A stretch of DNA of 64,000 nt from NCBI GenBank assembly GCA_013400975.1, contig WBMZ01011753.1:186001-250000 (forward strand). The letters are read 5' to 3'. The position numbers were made by a program, and so were the translations under genes. Positions 51,909-63,659 of the stretch are shown one piece after another (within the stretch, counting starts at the first letter, position 1; each line of letters starts with the position of its first letter). The notes beneath the pieces are model-generated. The model saw only the letters and a program-made list of their open reading frames with translations, had not been told where the DNA came from and searched no databases. Source of the stretch: Atrichornis clamosus (taxonomy: Eukaryota > Chordata > Aves > Passeriformes > Menuridae).

Positions 51909-53512
51909 TCACAGAATCATAGTGTAATGCATCTTGGACATGAGAAATTCCTGGGCCAGTTTACTGCTCAAAGCTTGAAGTAGCTTCACATTCATAGTCC
52001 TGACCAACCTGGGGGACACTTCAACCCACCTGAGGAATGCAGTAGGGAATAAACAGTACTGGAGGATCTTGGAGAGCATCAGTGACAACTTGCTGTTCCA
52101 AGAGACAGACAAAACACTATGAAGAGATGCTCTGCTCACATTCACTCTGGGAATGTGAAGGCAGAAATAAACCTTGGCTGCAGTGACCATTATAGGAGAG
52201 TTCGGTATTGTGAAGGGATTGAAGGAGGGCAAAAAGTAAGATCACAATTCTGGACTTCAGATGAGCAGACTTTGGACACTTCAGGTATCTGCTTGGAGGA
52301 GTCCCATTAGATAAGGTCCTGGAGGGATGAGGGACACAAGAAAGCTCAGTAATATTCAAGGATCACCTCCTCCAAGTACCACAACAATCCATCTCAACAA
52401 GCAGGAAAATGTTCAAAAAATGCCAGGAGGTCTGCATGGATGAACAAATTTTTCCTGACAAAATTAAAACATGGAAAGGAAGCATAAAAAAGGTGGAAGC
52501 AGGGACAGGTAACCTGGGAGGTATACAGACCAAGTCCAAACATGGAGAGACAGTTAGGAAAGCCAAAGCCCAATTAGAATTCAATCTGATGAGAGATGTC
52601 AGGGGCAATAAGAACTGCTTCTTTACATACAGAGAGAACAAAAGAAGACTGTGGAAAATGCACACTCACTGCTGAATGAGATAGGGCCCCGGATGGCATA
52701 AAACTGGGAGGAGTGGCTAATACACCAGAGGGTTGTGCTGCCATCCAGAGGGACCTCCACATACCGGAGAAACAAAGGGACAGGAATCTCATTAAGTGCA
52801 ACAAGGAGAACACCAAAGTCCTGCACCTGAGGAGGAACAACCCTGGCACCAATACATGCTGAGGGTCCCTCAGCTGGAAAGCAACTTGGCAGAAAAAGAC
52901 CAGAGAGTCCTGGTGGACACCAAGAGGACCATGGGCCCAGGATGTAGCGTTGCTGCAAATAAGGTAAATAGTATCGTGGATGAGGAGGAGTGTTGTCAGC
53001 AGGTGATCCTGCCCCTCTACTCAGCACTGGTGAGACCACGCCTGGAGTACTGTAACCAGTTCTGGGGTCCCCAGTACAAGAGAAATATGGAGGTACTGGA
53101 GAGAGCCCAGCAATGGGCCATTAAGACAATTGACTTACTCCAACGGGAGAAAAGCTAAGGGAGCAGGGACTGTTCTGCTAAAGAAGAGAAGACTCAGGGA
53201 GAGTCTTATCAATGCATCAAAGCAATGCAGAGTGCAAAGAAGATAGAGTCAGACTCTTTTCAGCAATGTCCAGTGACAGGACAAGAGGCAATGGGCATAA
53301 ACTGAAATGCAGGAGATTTTGTCTGAGCTTTTTACTGTGAGGGTGACAGAGCACTAGAACTGGTTGCCTAGAGAGTTTGTGAAATCTACATCCTTGGAGA
53401 CATGGTCCTGGGCAACCAGCTCTAGGTGACCCTGCTTGGGTAGAGGACCAAATGACCTCCAGAGGTCCTTTACAACCTCAACCACTCCATTCTGAGACTG
53501 TGACTCTCAGAG
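51909..53512 (+). mobile_element. CR1 LINE, internally deleted copy (endonuclease end, RT tail and 3' UTR)
   Basis: Plus-strand frames show the CR1 ORF2 order. Around 52160-52250 is the endonuclease end (NLGCSDHYRRVRY). Around 52370-52670 is the linker to RT (TVRKAKAQLEFNLMRDVRGN then KNCFFTYRENKRR). Around 52860-53158 is the RT C-terminus (VILPLYSALVRPRLEYCNQF). The RT core, including the metal-binding FADD motif, is missing between about 52680 and 52700. The 3' end is the classic ctccagaggtcctttacaac followed by a decayed gattctg tail. Stops and frameshifts make it inactive. Confidence 0.9.
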
Positions 53513-53519
53513 CTTATTC

Positions 53520-53990
53520 CGGTTGTTTCCAGAAAATGCCCAAGGATGGACACTAACTGGGACTCCCAGGAATAGGTTTTCCTCCCTGGGCAAACATACT
53601 CCAGTGCCTGACTGCCATCTCAGACATTTTTCTTTACATTCAGGCTAAATCTTTCCTTTTAATTTACGTTTATCACCTCTTGTCCTCTTACTGTGCATCA
53701 CTGTGGGGAGCCTGACTCCATCAGCTCCATAGAGAAGAGATGTTGTCCCATGGGCATTGGAGGCTACTGGCAGGTACCCCTGAAGCAATTTCTTTTTTCA
53801 GGATGAACAAGTCCAGCTTCATCAGCCTCTCCTCACACAATAGGTGCTCCAGCTCCCCACTATCTTGATGGTCCTCCTCTAATTATCTCCAATTTAGAGA
53901 TGTCTTCATTGAACAGAGGGCTTTTAAAGTAGACACAATATTCCAGATGGGCCTCACATGTGCTAAGCAGCTTTGGTTCCCTGTCTCTAC
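53520..53990 (-). mobile_element. CR1 LINE 3' region, opposite orientation, abutting the previous copy
   Basis: On the plus strand this reads as the reverse complement of a CR1 ORF2 3' end and UTR: cttgtcctcttactgtgcat, tcatcagcctctcctcacac and tattccagatgggcctcaca are characteristic. It starts within about ten bases of the 3' end of the plus-oriented copy, so the two form a tail-to-tail pair. Confidence 0.8.
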
Positions 53991-55238
53991 TACTCTTTAG
54001 TCTATGTCAAAAAAATATTCTCTTTTTTCCTGTTTTTCTATTTGTACAAAACCTTTTAACCTCAAGTTATCAACTTCTTTGGCAAAATTTTCTTTTTCCT
54101 CTCAAAAATAATTTGTTGGTCATAAAATTTTAAAAGGTCACAGTTCAGGTGAGTATACATTCTCTCTAACAAAAACTTATCAAGTACCATGTTCCCTGGG
54201 TTTACAAGTTTACTCATAAATGACATAGGCTATGGTATGGCCTGTGGAGAACCGTGTAGGAAAGCCTTCAGTGCTGCTGCTGCACACACCAGGCTTGAGC
54301 AACTCATGTTTTCAAAGACTGGGCTAAGACTAGTTCCAGAGTCTAAAAGGATTTCCAGTCATGGGTAGAATGTAACCAGGCTGCTTGTTGTAAACAGGTC
54401 CCAGCTCCCAGGAACAGTTTATGCATGCAATTCTGTTGTCACATTTAGTTTGTTAAGTAAAATTTTACTGCAGGCAAAGATCCCACTCAGTAACCACACA
54501 ACCACTGTTTGTCTCCTCTAAGACATTTCCATAATCTGCCTGTTACTGTAGAAGAGCTCTGTGTACATTAGGAAGAAAGGAAAACAAAACAAAAATACAT
54601 GTTTTATTGGAACCATATTTTCTACACAGAATCTATACTGGCAAGGAAATAAATACATACCTTCTCCTCATAACAGTATTCAGATAACTACACAATGGAT
54701 CCTTTCTAAGCCATTAAACAGAAGAGTGTTTTTTCCCCCTAATTTTCTTTTGAAGCCAAAACTGCATCAGAAATTGATCTGAACTCCTGACAGAAGAGTA
54801 GAATACTGCCCATCTCACTCATGTGTGCATGCTCAGCCAAGAACAAACACCAGGTGTTTCTATACTATGTTCAGTAAGGAAAGAAATGTTTTATGAAGCC
54901 CCAGTCCTTCCTCTCACCATTGACTAAGATTAAAGGAACAAAATTATGACACCAGTGGTAACACGAGACAAAAGAAGGTCAACTTCACAGTCTGAACTTT
55001 ACAGACTTTATTGTTTTCCAACTCACAATATGAGATAAATAAGAATGTTTTTCCTGCCAAAGCATCTTGCAATAAGATGTTCTATTGTTTAACTACACAC
55101 AGAACTATAAAGTAGGAGAGAGAAGTACATACTAACAGCAGCAGGCTAACAATGTAACACTGCAGTCTCTTTATAGTATGGAATATTACCACGGGATTCT
55201 GAGGCATGTATTGGACATTAATAATAAGGATGAGACAG

Positions 55239-55266
55239 AAAAAAAAAAAAAGAAGAAAAAAAAAGA
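55239..55266 (+). repeat. A-rich/AAG simple repeat
   Basis: Poly(A) interrupted by G; low complexity. It creates spurious F-rich minus-strand frames. Confidence 0.8.
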
Positions 55267-55687
55267 GGAAATATCCCAAGGCTACAATTTGACATAATTG
55301 AGACTGTAGGGGCAAGATAAGGAAAATAGTTACTGAGATTGTATGGTGGTGTCAATGAGTAGGAACTGGCAGAACTAGAAGGGATCCCAACATACATGCA
55401 TGAGAGCTCTTGACTCTTCCTGTTGCCAAATGGAGAAAATGTAAGCATGAGGTAAATAAAGGATGCTAACATGTGGAATCACAACGTCTGCAGTCTCCAG
55501 CTCCATGATGTTTCATTTCCAAAATGTTACATTAACTTCTACGCTCATTAGATTTTACAAAGGCAAGAAAGCAGCAGAGAGTAACTGCAATAAATGTGTC
55601 ATAAAATGAAAACATTTAATGTGTTTCGAGAGAAGACTGTGAAAAGTTATTTAAATTACCAGGAGATCAAAAAGGCTTACTTGTCAA

Positions 55688-55864
55688 CTACTCAGAAGTT
55701 GACTGTATGGCCTTCATGAGTTCTCTCTGGGCAAAATTATCACTCTCTGCTGTGTTTAGCTTTTCTCTGAGGTCTGTGTGTAGGGAATAGATATTTTCAG
55801 TATCCCTGCCAATCTGTTCCTCTAAGATGAGAACATTTAACTTGTTTTCAGCAACAGCTGTATC
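55688..55864 (-). CDS. Candidate terminal coding exon of an unrecognised coiled-coil protein
   Basis: After a good acceptor (gatcctctccccttgcttatctgtag) the minus strand is open for 58 codons and then a TAG stop at 55688-55690. The peptide runs DTAVAENKLNVLILEEQIGR, DTENIYSLHTDLREKLNTAE, SDNFAQRELMKAIQSTSE. It is rich in E, K, L and Q with hydrophobic residues spaced like a coiled coil and has no low complexity; the other two frames close quickly. ATTAAA, a possible poly(A) signal, lies roughly 65 bases after the stop. It is not part of DCLK1 as I know it and I do not recognise the family. It starts in phase 0, so it can join the segment ending at 57912. Pseudogene or chance remain possible. 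Confidence 0.5.
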   Translation of the reverse strand, partial: DTAVAENKLNVLILEEQIGRDTENIYSLHTDLREKLNTAESDNFAQRELMKAIQSTSE

Positions 55865-56331
55865 CTACAGATAAGCAAGGGGAGAGGATCAAGGATGTCT
55901 ATGCTTGTTGGTAAGCCACTTTACTGTAAGCCTTTGGCTGGTACTTTTTACCAGTGCTTAATGACATTAGCATCACTAGAAATGTCCTCAGGCCAATCAG
56001 TAGATCATTACTCCAAATGCAGTACCAATTTCAGTTTTTAATATTAAGAGTAATTTGTTCCGTGTTGCTAATTCTTAATGCAGCTAATAAGATTTTACTT
56101 TTCAGCAGCATTCATGCCTTCAATTAATACCAGTAATCTTCTATTTGCAGAACTAAGTTTCACTCTCTTCAGCACAAGGGAAATGGTACCCTCCTGTCTA
56201 CTGGCATTGATACATGCTGCAGTTCACCCTACCCTACTGATCAACCACTGGCAGCTATGACTTGTAATTACAACATGTTCAAAAGGGTAACTATCATACA
56301 GTTTCCAAAAATGAAAGGGATATAGAGTGTT

Positions 56332-56421
56332 TCACAGAGGTTTAAGTAATTTCAAATCTTCTATCGTCATGGTTGTGCCAACTTCAATTTTATTCTGCAT
56401 GTCTTCCTGTTCAACGTGTTC
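56332..56421 (-). CDS. Candidate alternative terminal exon, short and unrecognised
   Basis: The minus-strand acceptor ttgcatttgctgtgtgttcag is followed by 29 codons (EHVEQEDMQNKIEVGTTMTI then EDLKLLKPL) and TGA. The peptide is acidic and helix-like. It starts in phase 0, so it could replace the 55688-55864 exon as an alternative end after the segment at 57912. No donor in the right phase was found at its end, so it would have to be terminal. Short enough to be chance. Confidence 0.3.
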   Translation of the reverse strand, partial: EHVEQEDMQNKIEVGTTMTIEDLKLLKPL

Positions 56422-57911
56422 CTGAACACACAGCAAATGCAAATGGACAGGTATGGGCAGGATGCAAAATCCTAAAGTTTTATGCCATGCACTAAGCTCT
56501 ATGTCAATATAAATGCATGGGGTTTTGAGATATCTTATCTTTTGATTTGATTTCTTACCAGTAATTGGTCCTCCACACACAGGATAAAGATTAGGAATTA
56601 TATTTCAAATGTGTGCCAAATGTAGCAGCAAGTACCTAAATCTTCATTTTTTTTCTGCCAAGAAATATACTTTGATTGGAGTATAAAATACAGAAACAGA
56701 TTTTCTTTCACGTGAAAAATCTTTCTCTTATTCTGAAATGGGGATAAATATATACAATAAAAGACGAACTATTAAAGCCATCTATACCTTATTACAAATC
56801 AATAAAATAGAGAATATTGAAAGGTCTTAGGAACATACATCACTTTGCCCAACCTAAGAATGCATTCAGATGTATGCACTACTCCAAAAATACATTGTTA
56901 AGCTAGAAATAAAGAATATATTTGTGAATTCACGTAATATCATTAATATTTCATTCTGCTACAATGTATAATCTTCAAATTCTGAATTCAAATGTTTCTA
57001 AATTCTCTGAAGTCTAAATATTTACCAGAAGAGGTAAATAGATTTTATGTATAATCAAAATGTTGCTTCACCTATTTCCTACTTTTCATTCAAGCACGTT
57101 CCTGTCTTAAAGACATTGTTGGGAGGAGAGAACTCATCTAGTTATAGACAGCTAAAAATATGATTCATACCTATGAACTATTCACCCCATGATCCTTCTA
57201 CAGTCAATGGAACATGTCCTTTTCTGTGGCCTATCTTAGAAACCTATAAGTTAGAAAAGATGAATCTTTCTTGTGAATGATGAGATACAAATTATGAATT
57301 TTGAGTTGTGGTGAAAATGCCCTAATTAGAAGCTGTGCCTTTGGACTGGTATGGGCATTTTTACTTACTACAAACATTAACACAAGATTTTGCTGTATTT
57401 CACATCTTTATGGTGTGTGAGTAGATTTTATCTCCCACCTTCTTCAAGTGCTAACCTTTTTTGTCAGAAACATCTCACACAAACCTCCACATTAATATTT
57501 TGGCTACAAAAACATGATGTCAAATCTTACTTTTTTATCAGAGGAGAAATCTGCTATCATTAAAATTTCCACCCCATAGCAATAAGTATTTAAAAACCAT
57601 TTTTCATCATTGCAACAGATTCTCTGACAAGGCACAATATCTAATTATTTTCCAGCTTCTGCATTTGTAGGCAGACAAAACTAGAAGACTTCTTTCAAAC
57701 CAGCTTACCTAAGTGAATCTGAAATATTTCCGACTGAATTAATGTGAATGAACTGTCACAGTTAAAATATTAATTTTTTAAACTGGAATTGGACTATCAG
57801 AAACTATTTTTAAGATACCTGAAAACTGAGTGGAAATAAGAATTTTGTCATTAGCTAAAACATACCCCAATACACATGTTATCTTTAACACATATATCTT
57901 CTGTATCTTAC

Positions 57912-58034
57912 CACATCCTCTCTTTCACTCTCAGAGATTTTAATTATCATTCTTTGCTCAATATACTTCAGCCAAGATGTTCCAATATTGATAGAAACAT
58001 TCCTTAGTTTTTCCCTATATTCAGAACCCTCCCC
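57912..58034 (-). CDS. Candidate internal exon of the unrecognised coiled-coil protein
   Basis: A 41-codon open segment on the minus strand, from GEGSEYREKLRNVSINIGTS through WLKYIEQRMIIKISESERED and V, ending at a strong donor (GATGTG|GTAAGA) in phase 0. The weak point is the acceptor: the last AG before the open frame is in ggtgtag at 58035-58036, with a poor pyrimidine tract. If spliced directly to 55864 the products join in frame and the helical pattern continues. Composition (E, K, I, S, R) resembles the 55.8 kb exon. Family unknown. Confidence 0.4.
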
Positions 58035-59596
58035 CTACACCTCTACAGGTTTACCACACCAGTTGCAGTGACCAAAATATCAGAAAGCTACTTTTAACTG
58101 AAAATGTTTAAGGTAGCACAACTGATTACAACTGTAACCAACTGTACTATTTTTATTTATGTCCTCAGCATTATTCTTCATGCAACAGAGGAATGTGTCC
58201 TGGCTGTGCTTATGGCTTTCCTTTTCTTTCAGGGCATATAGTCTAGCAACAGATATCTCTCAGTTAAGCCAGGGGGAAAATTCAACACAAAAGTACCTTA
58301 CTTTATTTGCACAGTTTGGATGGCATTTTTCTTGGTATTGTTTTATTCTTGCAATTGGAGATGAAATGAGAGGATGGTACAAATTAGTTAGTTCTTAACT
58401 ATTCTGTTCATCAAGATCAATGGCTTGCTTTCCTGTTCAGCAGAAAGAGTTAGTATTTGTTCTATTACCCATTAAAAATATTTTTTTCTTATTTTGTGGA
58501 TAAACAGACCTCTTATCCAATCCATATGGTAAATATTAACATAATCCTAAGCACCAAGTACACAGGCATTCCATCATATAGTTTTTTAATTACAGTCCAA
58601 GAGATGTGTCAATTTTGCAGTACAACAATTCTGGGGTTCTGGTATTACTTCTTGCTCTCTGAAGAGAATCACTTGTTTTCAATTGCTTACTATTTCAAAC
58701 GACTCTTTTGGAAGTTTACAACCTCAAGGCCTTTCCACAGTTAGAAATATAAATTCCTGTTTGCAGAACATTGTCTTCACATGGAAAGCATCAGCTAAAG
58801 GTGTGACCGAGAAACACCCATTCAAAATAGTTAACTTTTAATACATTTTAGCCCGGTATCCTAAGTTACAGAGTTTTGTGTAACTGATTTGTGGAGAGAG
58901 AGAAAAAAGCATATTTAAACTGCCCTACTTATTTCTGCTTTGATTTTTTTTCCAATTAAATCTGCCTACTTATAATTCACTTAGTCTAACAACTTGATTG
59001 TGCAGCATTAAGTCTTTTTTTTTTCTTCAAAGAAATGAAATACACTATACTGGGATAAAGATTATAGTAATAACAGTTAAACAAAAGTCAAATTCCCATG
59101 TCTTACACAGCTAATTATTTACATTAGGAAGGAGTCTTGCACAAAACAAGGGATATACAAATACAAAATATCCATTAAAAACAGATGAATATGAGACAGC
59201 AATTGTCGTGGGGAGTTTTGTTGTTTAAATGATCATTAAAAAGACTAACTGCAATCAGGCAGACAACTTTAGCAACAGTGGGATTAGAAGACAAGACACA
59301 CTGAGAACAAGTTAGAGAGAGTTCTTAGATAACATTTTCAAATTAGCAAAGTGTGAAGAATATTTAGAGACACATCTGAGATGAACTCTGAGATACTAGA
59401 CACTATTTTATGAGAATTGTGAAGGACAAGTAAAGATCCAAGAGAAAAAGTCAAAGCAAACTCCTATCTTTAAAACTGGGACACAACAGAAAACTGGGGG
59501 TTGCAGGAAAGACAACCTAATTTGAGATTACTGAAAAAAATTATCCAGAGGGAGAGTTTAAAGAAGACAGAATCAAGTTCCTTTCTTTTGGTTGTG

Positions 59597-59812
59597 GCAG
59601 GACAAGAAGCAATGGGCACAAACTGAAACACAGGAGGTTCCCTCTGAACAGCAGAAAACACTTTTTCACTCTGAAGGGGCCAAGCACCGGCACAGGTTAC
59701 CCAGAGAGGTGGTGGAGTCTCCAGCCTTGGGGATATTCAAAAGCCATCCAGACATGATCCTGAGCACCCAGCAGCAGATGACCTCTAGGGGTCCCTTCCA
59801 AACTCAGTGTTT
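59597..59812 (+). mobile_element. CR1 LINE 3' end fragment
   Basis: About 215 bases showing the conserved CR1 tail: gcaggacaagaagcaatggg, acccagagaggtggtggagt, agccatccagacatgatcct and tctaggggtcccttccaaac. 5'-truncated, well preserved, so younger than the neighbours. Confidence 0.9.
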
Positions 59813-60769
59813 CTTTGCTTCCTTGACAATACAAAGCAATACAGGAAACAAACCATTTGAAGCTTAAAAGTTATTAAAATTATATACAATATTCAAAATA
59901 GTTTTATCAAGAATAAACTGGGTCAAAGTCATCTTCCTGTAAGAGGGTAACAGGGACAGTAGAGATTATAAAGTTTTCTGCTCAGAATTTTGAAACTCAA
60001 GCTGCAATTTAAGAAAATACCATCGATAGAAATTTCTTTTAAGATGGGCTTTGGAAAAGCAAACCAGGGTAGTTCTCAAGAGGAGACACTGAGCAGAGAA
60101 ACTCAAAAGGGTTTTGTTTCTGATTCTGGTATTGGTACTAGTCAAGATTTATTTGTATTAATAAGGTGAGTATGCATTTTAAATCTGGAGACTACCATAG
60201 GTAAAGCTGTAAGCACTGTAGAACAATATAAATGGTATTTAGAAGAATCTGAAAACTGCAAAAGTCATCCGAAAAACCAGATAAAATTTAACAAGTCCAA
60301 GGTACTAGAACCAGGAAAGAATAAGCAACAGAACAAAGGCTGCAGCCATCTCGCTACAAGAGTCAAAAGCATAAATGCTAAACAGCAGCTCTGGAAAGAG
60401 GGACATAAATTTTGCAGTGGGACTCATGCTGACTCTGAAGCAAACTACTACAGCAAATGGATCCTGCTGAACAGTACCACTCTGTGGAGGACATCTGAGT
60501 TATTTTGTTCTTTCCAGGGCTACTGCAGTGTTAGCTAACACAACAAATCCACTTTTGTGTTTCCCATTTATAAACATGAGGATTTCACCTTCAGAGGATT
60601 GAGAGAATACTAAGAAATTACAGCTTGGGGAGACATGACCAATGGAGGATAAGTAATATAAATGGGATCTTTCATTCAGAAAAGAAGTGGAGAAAAAACA
60701 ACAACCTTAATACTTAATAGACTGCCAAAATGAAGAAAAACTAAATTCCTACTATTAGTTGTATCACAA

Positions 60770-61003
60770 ATAGGACAAAGGAGAGTGATCTTAAGTTTCC
60801 AAAAGGTAGATTAATTCAGACATGAGAAAATCTGTTTTTAACTGCAAGGATAAGGAAGTACTGGAACAGATCATGTGGAGGACTCGTTGAGTCTCCCTAA
60901 CTACAGCTTCACACACACAGGTTAGCCAGAGACCTATAAAGTCAATTTAGATATAGCAGGTCCTCCTGCGGGATCTCTCAGATCCCTTCTGTGATTCTTT
61001 TGA
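60770..61003 (+). mobile_element. Old CR1 LINE 3' end fragment
   Basis: Decayed but in the right order: agacatgagaaaatctgttt, tactggaacagatcatgtgg then aggactcgttgagtctccc, and at the end gatctctcagatcccttctg tgattc. These match the CR1 3' region (…ctggaacaggctgcc…gtggagtctcc…). It ends next to the open segment at 61004-61075. Confidence 0.6.
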
Positions 61004-61075
61004 TCAAGTCTTCCTAGTATGACTCATAGAGTACTCCAAAGTTTTTTCACTGTCAGCACTTCTGCCTGGATTTAG
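61004..61075 (-). CDS. Exon-like open segment with a strong acceptor and a stop, unrecognised
   Basis: The acceptor cttttacttatctttcag is among the best in this block. It is followed in phase 0 by LNPGRSADSEKTLEYSMSHT and RKT, then TGA at 61004-61006, exactly where an old CR1 fragment ends. It might be an alternative 3' exon of the putative nested transcript with the CR1 as its 3' UTR, or simply a cryptic acceptor. Only 23 codons, so weak on its own. Confidence 0.25.
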   Translation of the reverse strand, partial: LNPGRSADSEKTLEYSMSHTRKT

Positions 61076-62240
61076 CTGAAAGATAAGTAAAAGGAAGAGT
61101 TATTCTCTGTTGTAAAACTGAGTGAAAGTCAAATTTCAGTTCTAGCAAGGGAAAAGTGCTTGCTTAATGGGTGAATTAAAATCATTAACATTTCCTGAGA
61201 GGGGAAACTATTGCGATATAAATCTTTTATTTGTCTTCAAAAGCCAGACTGATTAACTTTTAGAATTTTTCTCATTAGGACATTAGCAGAATTGATAGCT
61301 TCAAAAAACAGTCTTTCTCCTTTCACAGACGATTCAGAGCCTTGTTGGCTAATATTGTCTCATACCATTAAGACGTATGTACATTTTCTCCAACTATACG
61401 ACAAAATTTTATACTGAGAGAAGACATTTCTTACTGGCTTCATGGATTACATCCTTTTCTACTTTCATTGGTCAGATCTAAACTGATTCTGTAATTCATC
61501 TAGAGTTGATGAAGAGGCGTGGCTCTATCTACATCTTCCACAACTCAGTGTGCTCTCAAAGCACAACTTTCATTCCTAAGATCATATATAGGCATTTCTA
61601 GATGAAAAATACAAGATGAATATAGAAATGCTCACACATTCTATGCATCTCAAGGAAAAGCTATCAAAAAAAAAAGAGAATAGAAGCCAACCAATCAAAA
61701 GCATGTTAACCTACACCATCTTCTGGAGCACTCTGGACTGTAAACATCTGAAGCAAGGATCACAGCTTAATACGCAGCTAGTGCCTAAATGATAATCAAC
61801 AAGCAGCGTGTGGGCAGGAGGTACAGGAGGAGTGCCAACCATGGATCAAAAGACACATACACATTGCTTAGGTTATTGTTGAAAGCAATGCTTTACACTC
61901 TACCTTATAAAATTAAAGGTATTATTTATGATAGTATCTAACATGGCAGTGGATCATTGTTTTTAGAACTATTTTTTGTAATCTTGTTTCTGTTGCACAA
62001 ACTTAGCTCATATTAGACAAATCCAGTTTGAGTTGACCTTCTTCCATGAAACTAAAGCCATTAATATGATTGATAAAGCATGTTAAGCCTAAAAATGCAG
62101 GAGACATTTCATATTGGGGGTCTCAGTTTTTTAATTCTTTGATCCATGTAATTTTTTGTTCTGCAAGCTGGTGTCTGAGAAATATCTCTATCACTACCAT
62201 TAATTTTAAAGAAATTCAAATGTGGGACTATATCTCTTAC

Positions 62241-62333
62241 TGATTTTTTAAGCAAAGTTGATATCCTACTAAGTGTATAAAGAGAGCTGTCATGTGAGTT
62301 GACAAAACATTGGGCTGCTTTTGAGTTGAAGTC
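62241..62333 (-). CDS. Candidate internal exon, 31 codons, unrecognised
   Basis: Flanked by a strong acceptor (tttcttacttgccacag) and a good donor (AAATCA|GTAAGA), this 93-base segment is open in phase 0 at both ends: DFNSKAAQCFVNSHDSSLYT then LSRISTLLKKS. The frame stays open past the donor, as part of a 77-codon minus-strand frame. Symmetric phase 0 fits the other candidate exons at 57912 and 55864. I do not recognise the protein; there is no DCX or kinase resemblance. Confidence 0.4.
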
Positions 62334-62905
62334 CTGTGGCAAGTAAGAAAGATGAAAAAATAATTAATTTAACAAATTCTTCCAGGTTATGTCATCCGTC
62401 ATTTTCTCAGATATGTTTTTCATTTAAAAACTTACTTCTCTAAAACATTCATTTAAAAGTTTGAGCTTATTCCATATTTAAGTGTATTCCTAGTCTTGAA
62501 AAGAATGCGACACTCTGAAGCTGTTTCTGGGCAGATAAGGAACACTAAAGACCTAATGCAAACCCAATACTTACTAACTTATTTTCTATAAGCAGTCTGA
62601 AAAAGCCACTTAATTTCCTTTGAAAAGTCATTCAAATGTACTTTTTTTAACAAGAATATTTTTTTTAAAAAACTCCAAATACCAAAAATGACAAACACAG
62701 TTGAACCCAAAAGTCAAAAAACAGATTTATTCACAGGACATACTCCTATCTTCCTCTAGACATTCTAAGAGAGAACATGATTTCTTGTCATAAACTTAAG
62801 CATACAGATAACAATGTTGTTCAAAGTCACAAAATACCCAAATAGACGACAATGTCGATGATAAAATATAGTCCCTAGAATTCCTAACTTCCATTCTTCC
62901 AGTAC

Positions 62906-62944
62906 CTGGAACACAAGAATCTCTTCAAGAACGTCATAAATCCA
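62906..62944 (-). CDS. Possible 3' end of a further candidate exon
   Basis: A strong donor (TTCCAG|GTACTGG) ends a frame reading TKWIYDVLEEILVFQ in phase 0. The frame is open upstream to 63145, so the exon start is unclear; a weak acceptor could lie before the Trp codon (gttacaaag) or further up. Listed because its phase matches the exon at 62333, the next one downstream. Confidence 0.25.
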
Positions 62945-63659
62945 CTTTGTAACCAAAATGCAGAAATATTGAAGACAAAATATCCTTGCCTTAACTTTCC
63001 AATTTGCTTCTAACCTCACTATGGTTTTGTGTGTCAGTCCCAGCCTCCCATATGTCTGTTCCTCCCACAAAAAAGCCTCTGCACTTTCTCTGACACTAAC
63101 TTCTATGAATAGAGAGCTCTCTCTGAGGCAACCTGCACAAGGCATCTTCCCTCTCTGTATGATCCCCGATGATTTTATAATTTAACTATTGCAATCGAGG
63201 TGATGTAACACAATGCAAAACAAACAGATGGGCAAGAGATATAACGTGTGGCCAGGCCTAAACTGGAAAACATCACTGCCAGAAATGTTGTTGGGCTTGC
63301 AGCTGCTGACATTGCTCCTGGGATGTGTGCACACTGAGGATTTGCTGGCAGCTGCGTTGCTGGCTGAGATTTGCAGCATGTGGTTCTACTTAGGTGCCAC
63401 AAGCTGAGCTTTGTTTGCTTGCTCCACATCAACATGTGCCTGCATGCAAACCTGTGGAGATAAAAGGTAATTCTGGATGCCAAAACTCTGTTGTGTAAAT
63501 TAAGCATGTTTTCCTATGCTGAAAGAATGCAGTGAACAAATGGGAATTTTTTAATGAGGCACGTTTACTCTACGACTGCAGCGTAGAGAGCTGGAGGTAC
63601 CATCCTAGAATTAACTTGAGTAAAGGCACCAGCCTTGCTACATGACTGGAGCTCAGAAA

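Noticed and set aside
57696..57738. Strong minus-strand donor (TTAG|GTAAGC) suggesting a 25-base microexon
   Set aside because: The length would break the phase 0 chain, and no coding signal is visible around it.
61237..61348. Minus-strand frame (QQGSESSVKGERLFFEAINS...) as another exon of the nested candidate
   Set aside because: The peptide looks coding, but the acceptor (caatattag) lacks a pyrimidine tract, the start phase does not fit the others and no good donor follows. A plus-strand acceptor (ttttctcattag) overlaps the same place, so the call is ambiguous.
63182..63507. Overlapping frames of 64-110 codons on both strands
   Set aside because: Locally GC-richer DNA gives open frames in several phases at once; no splice sites or homology favour any of them.
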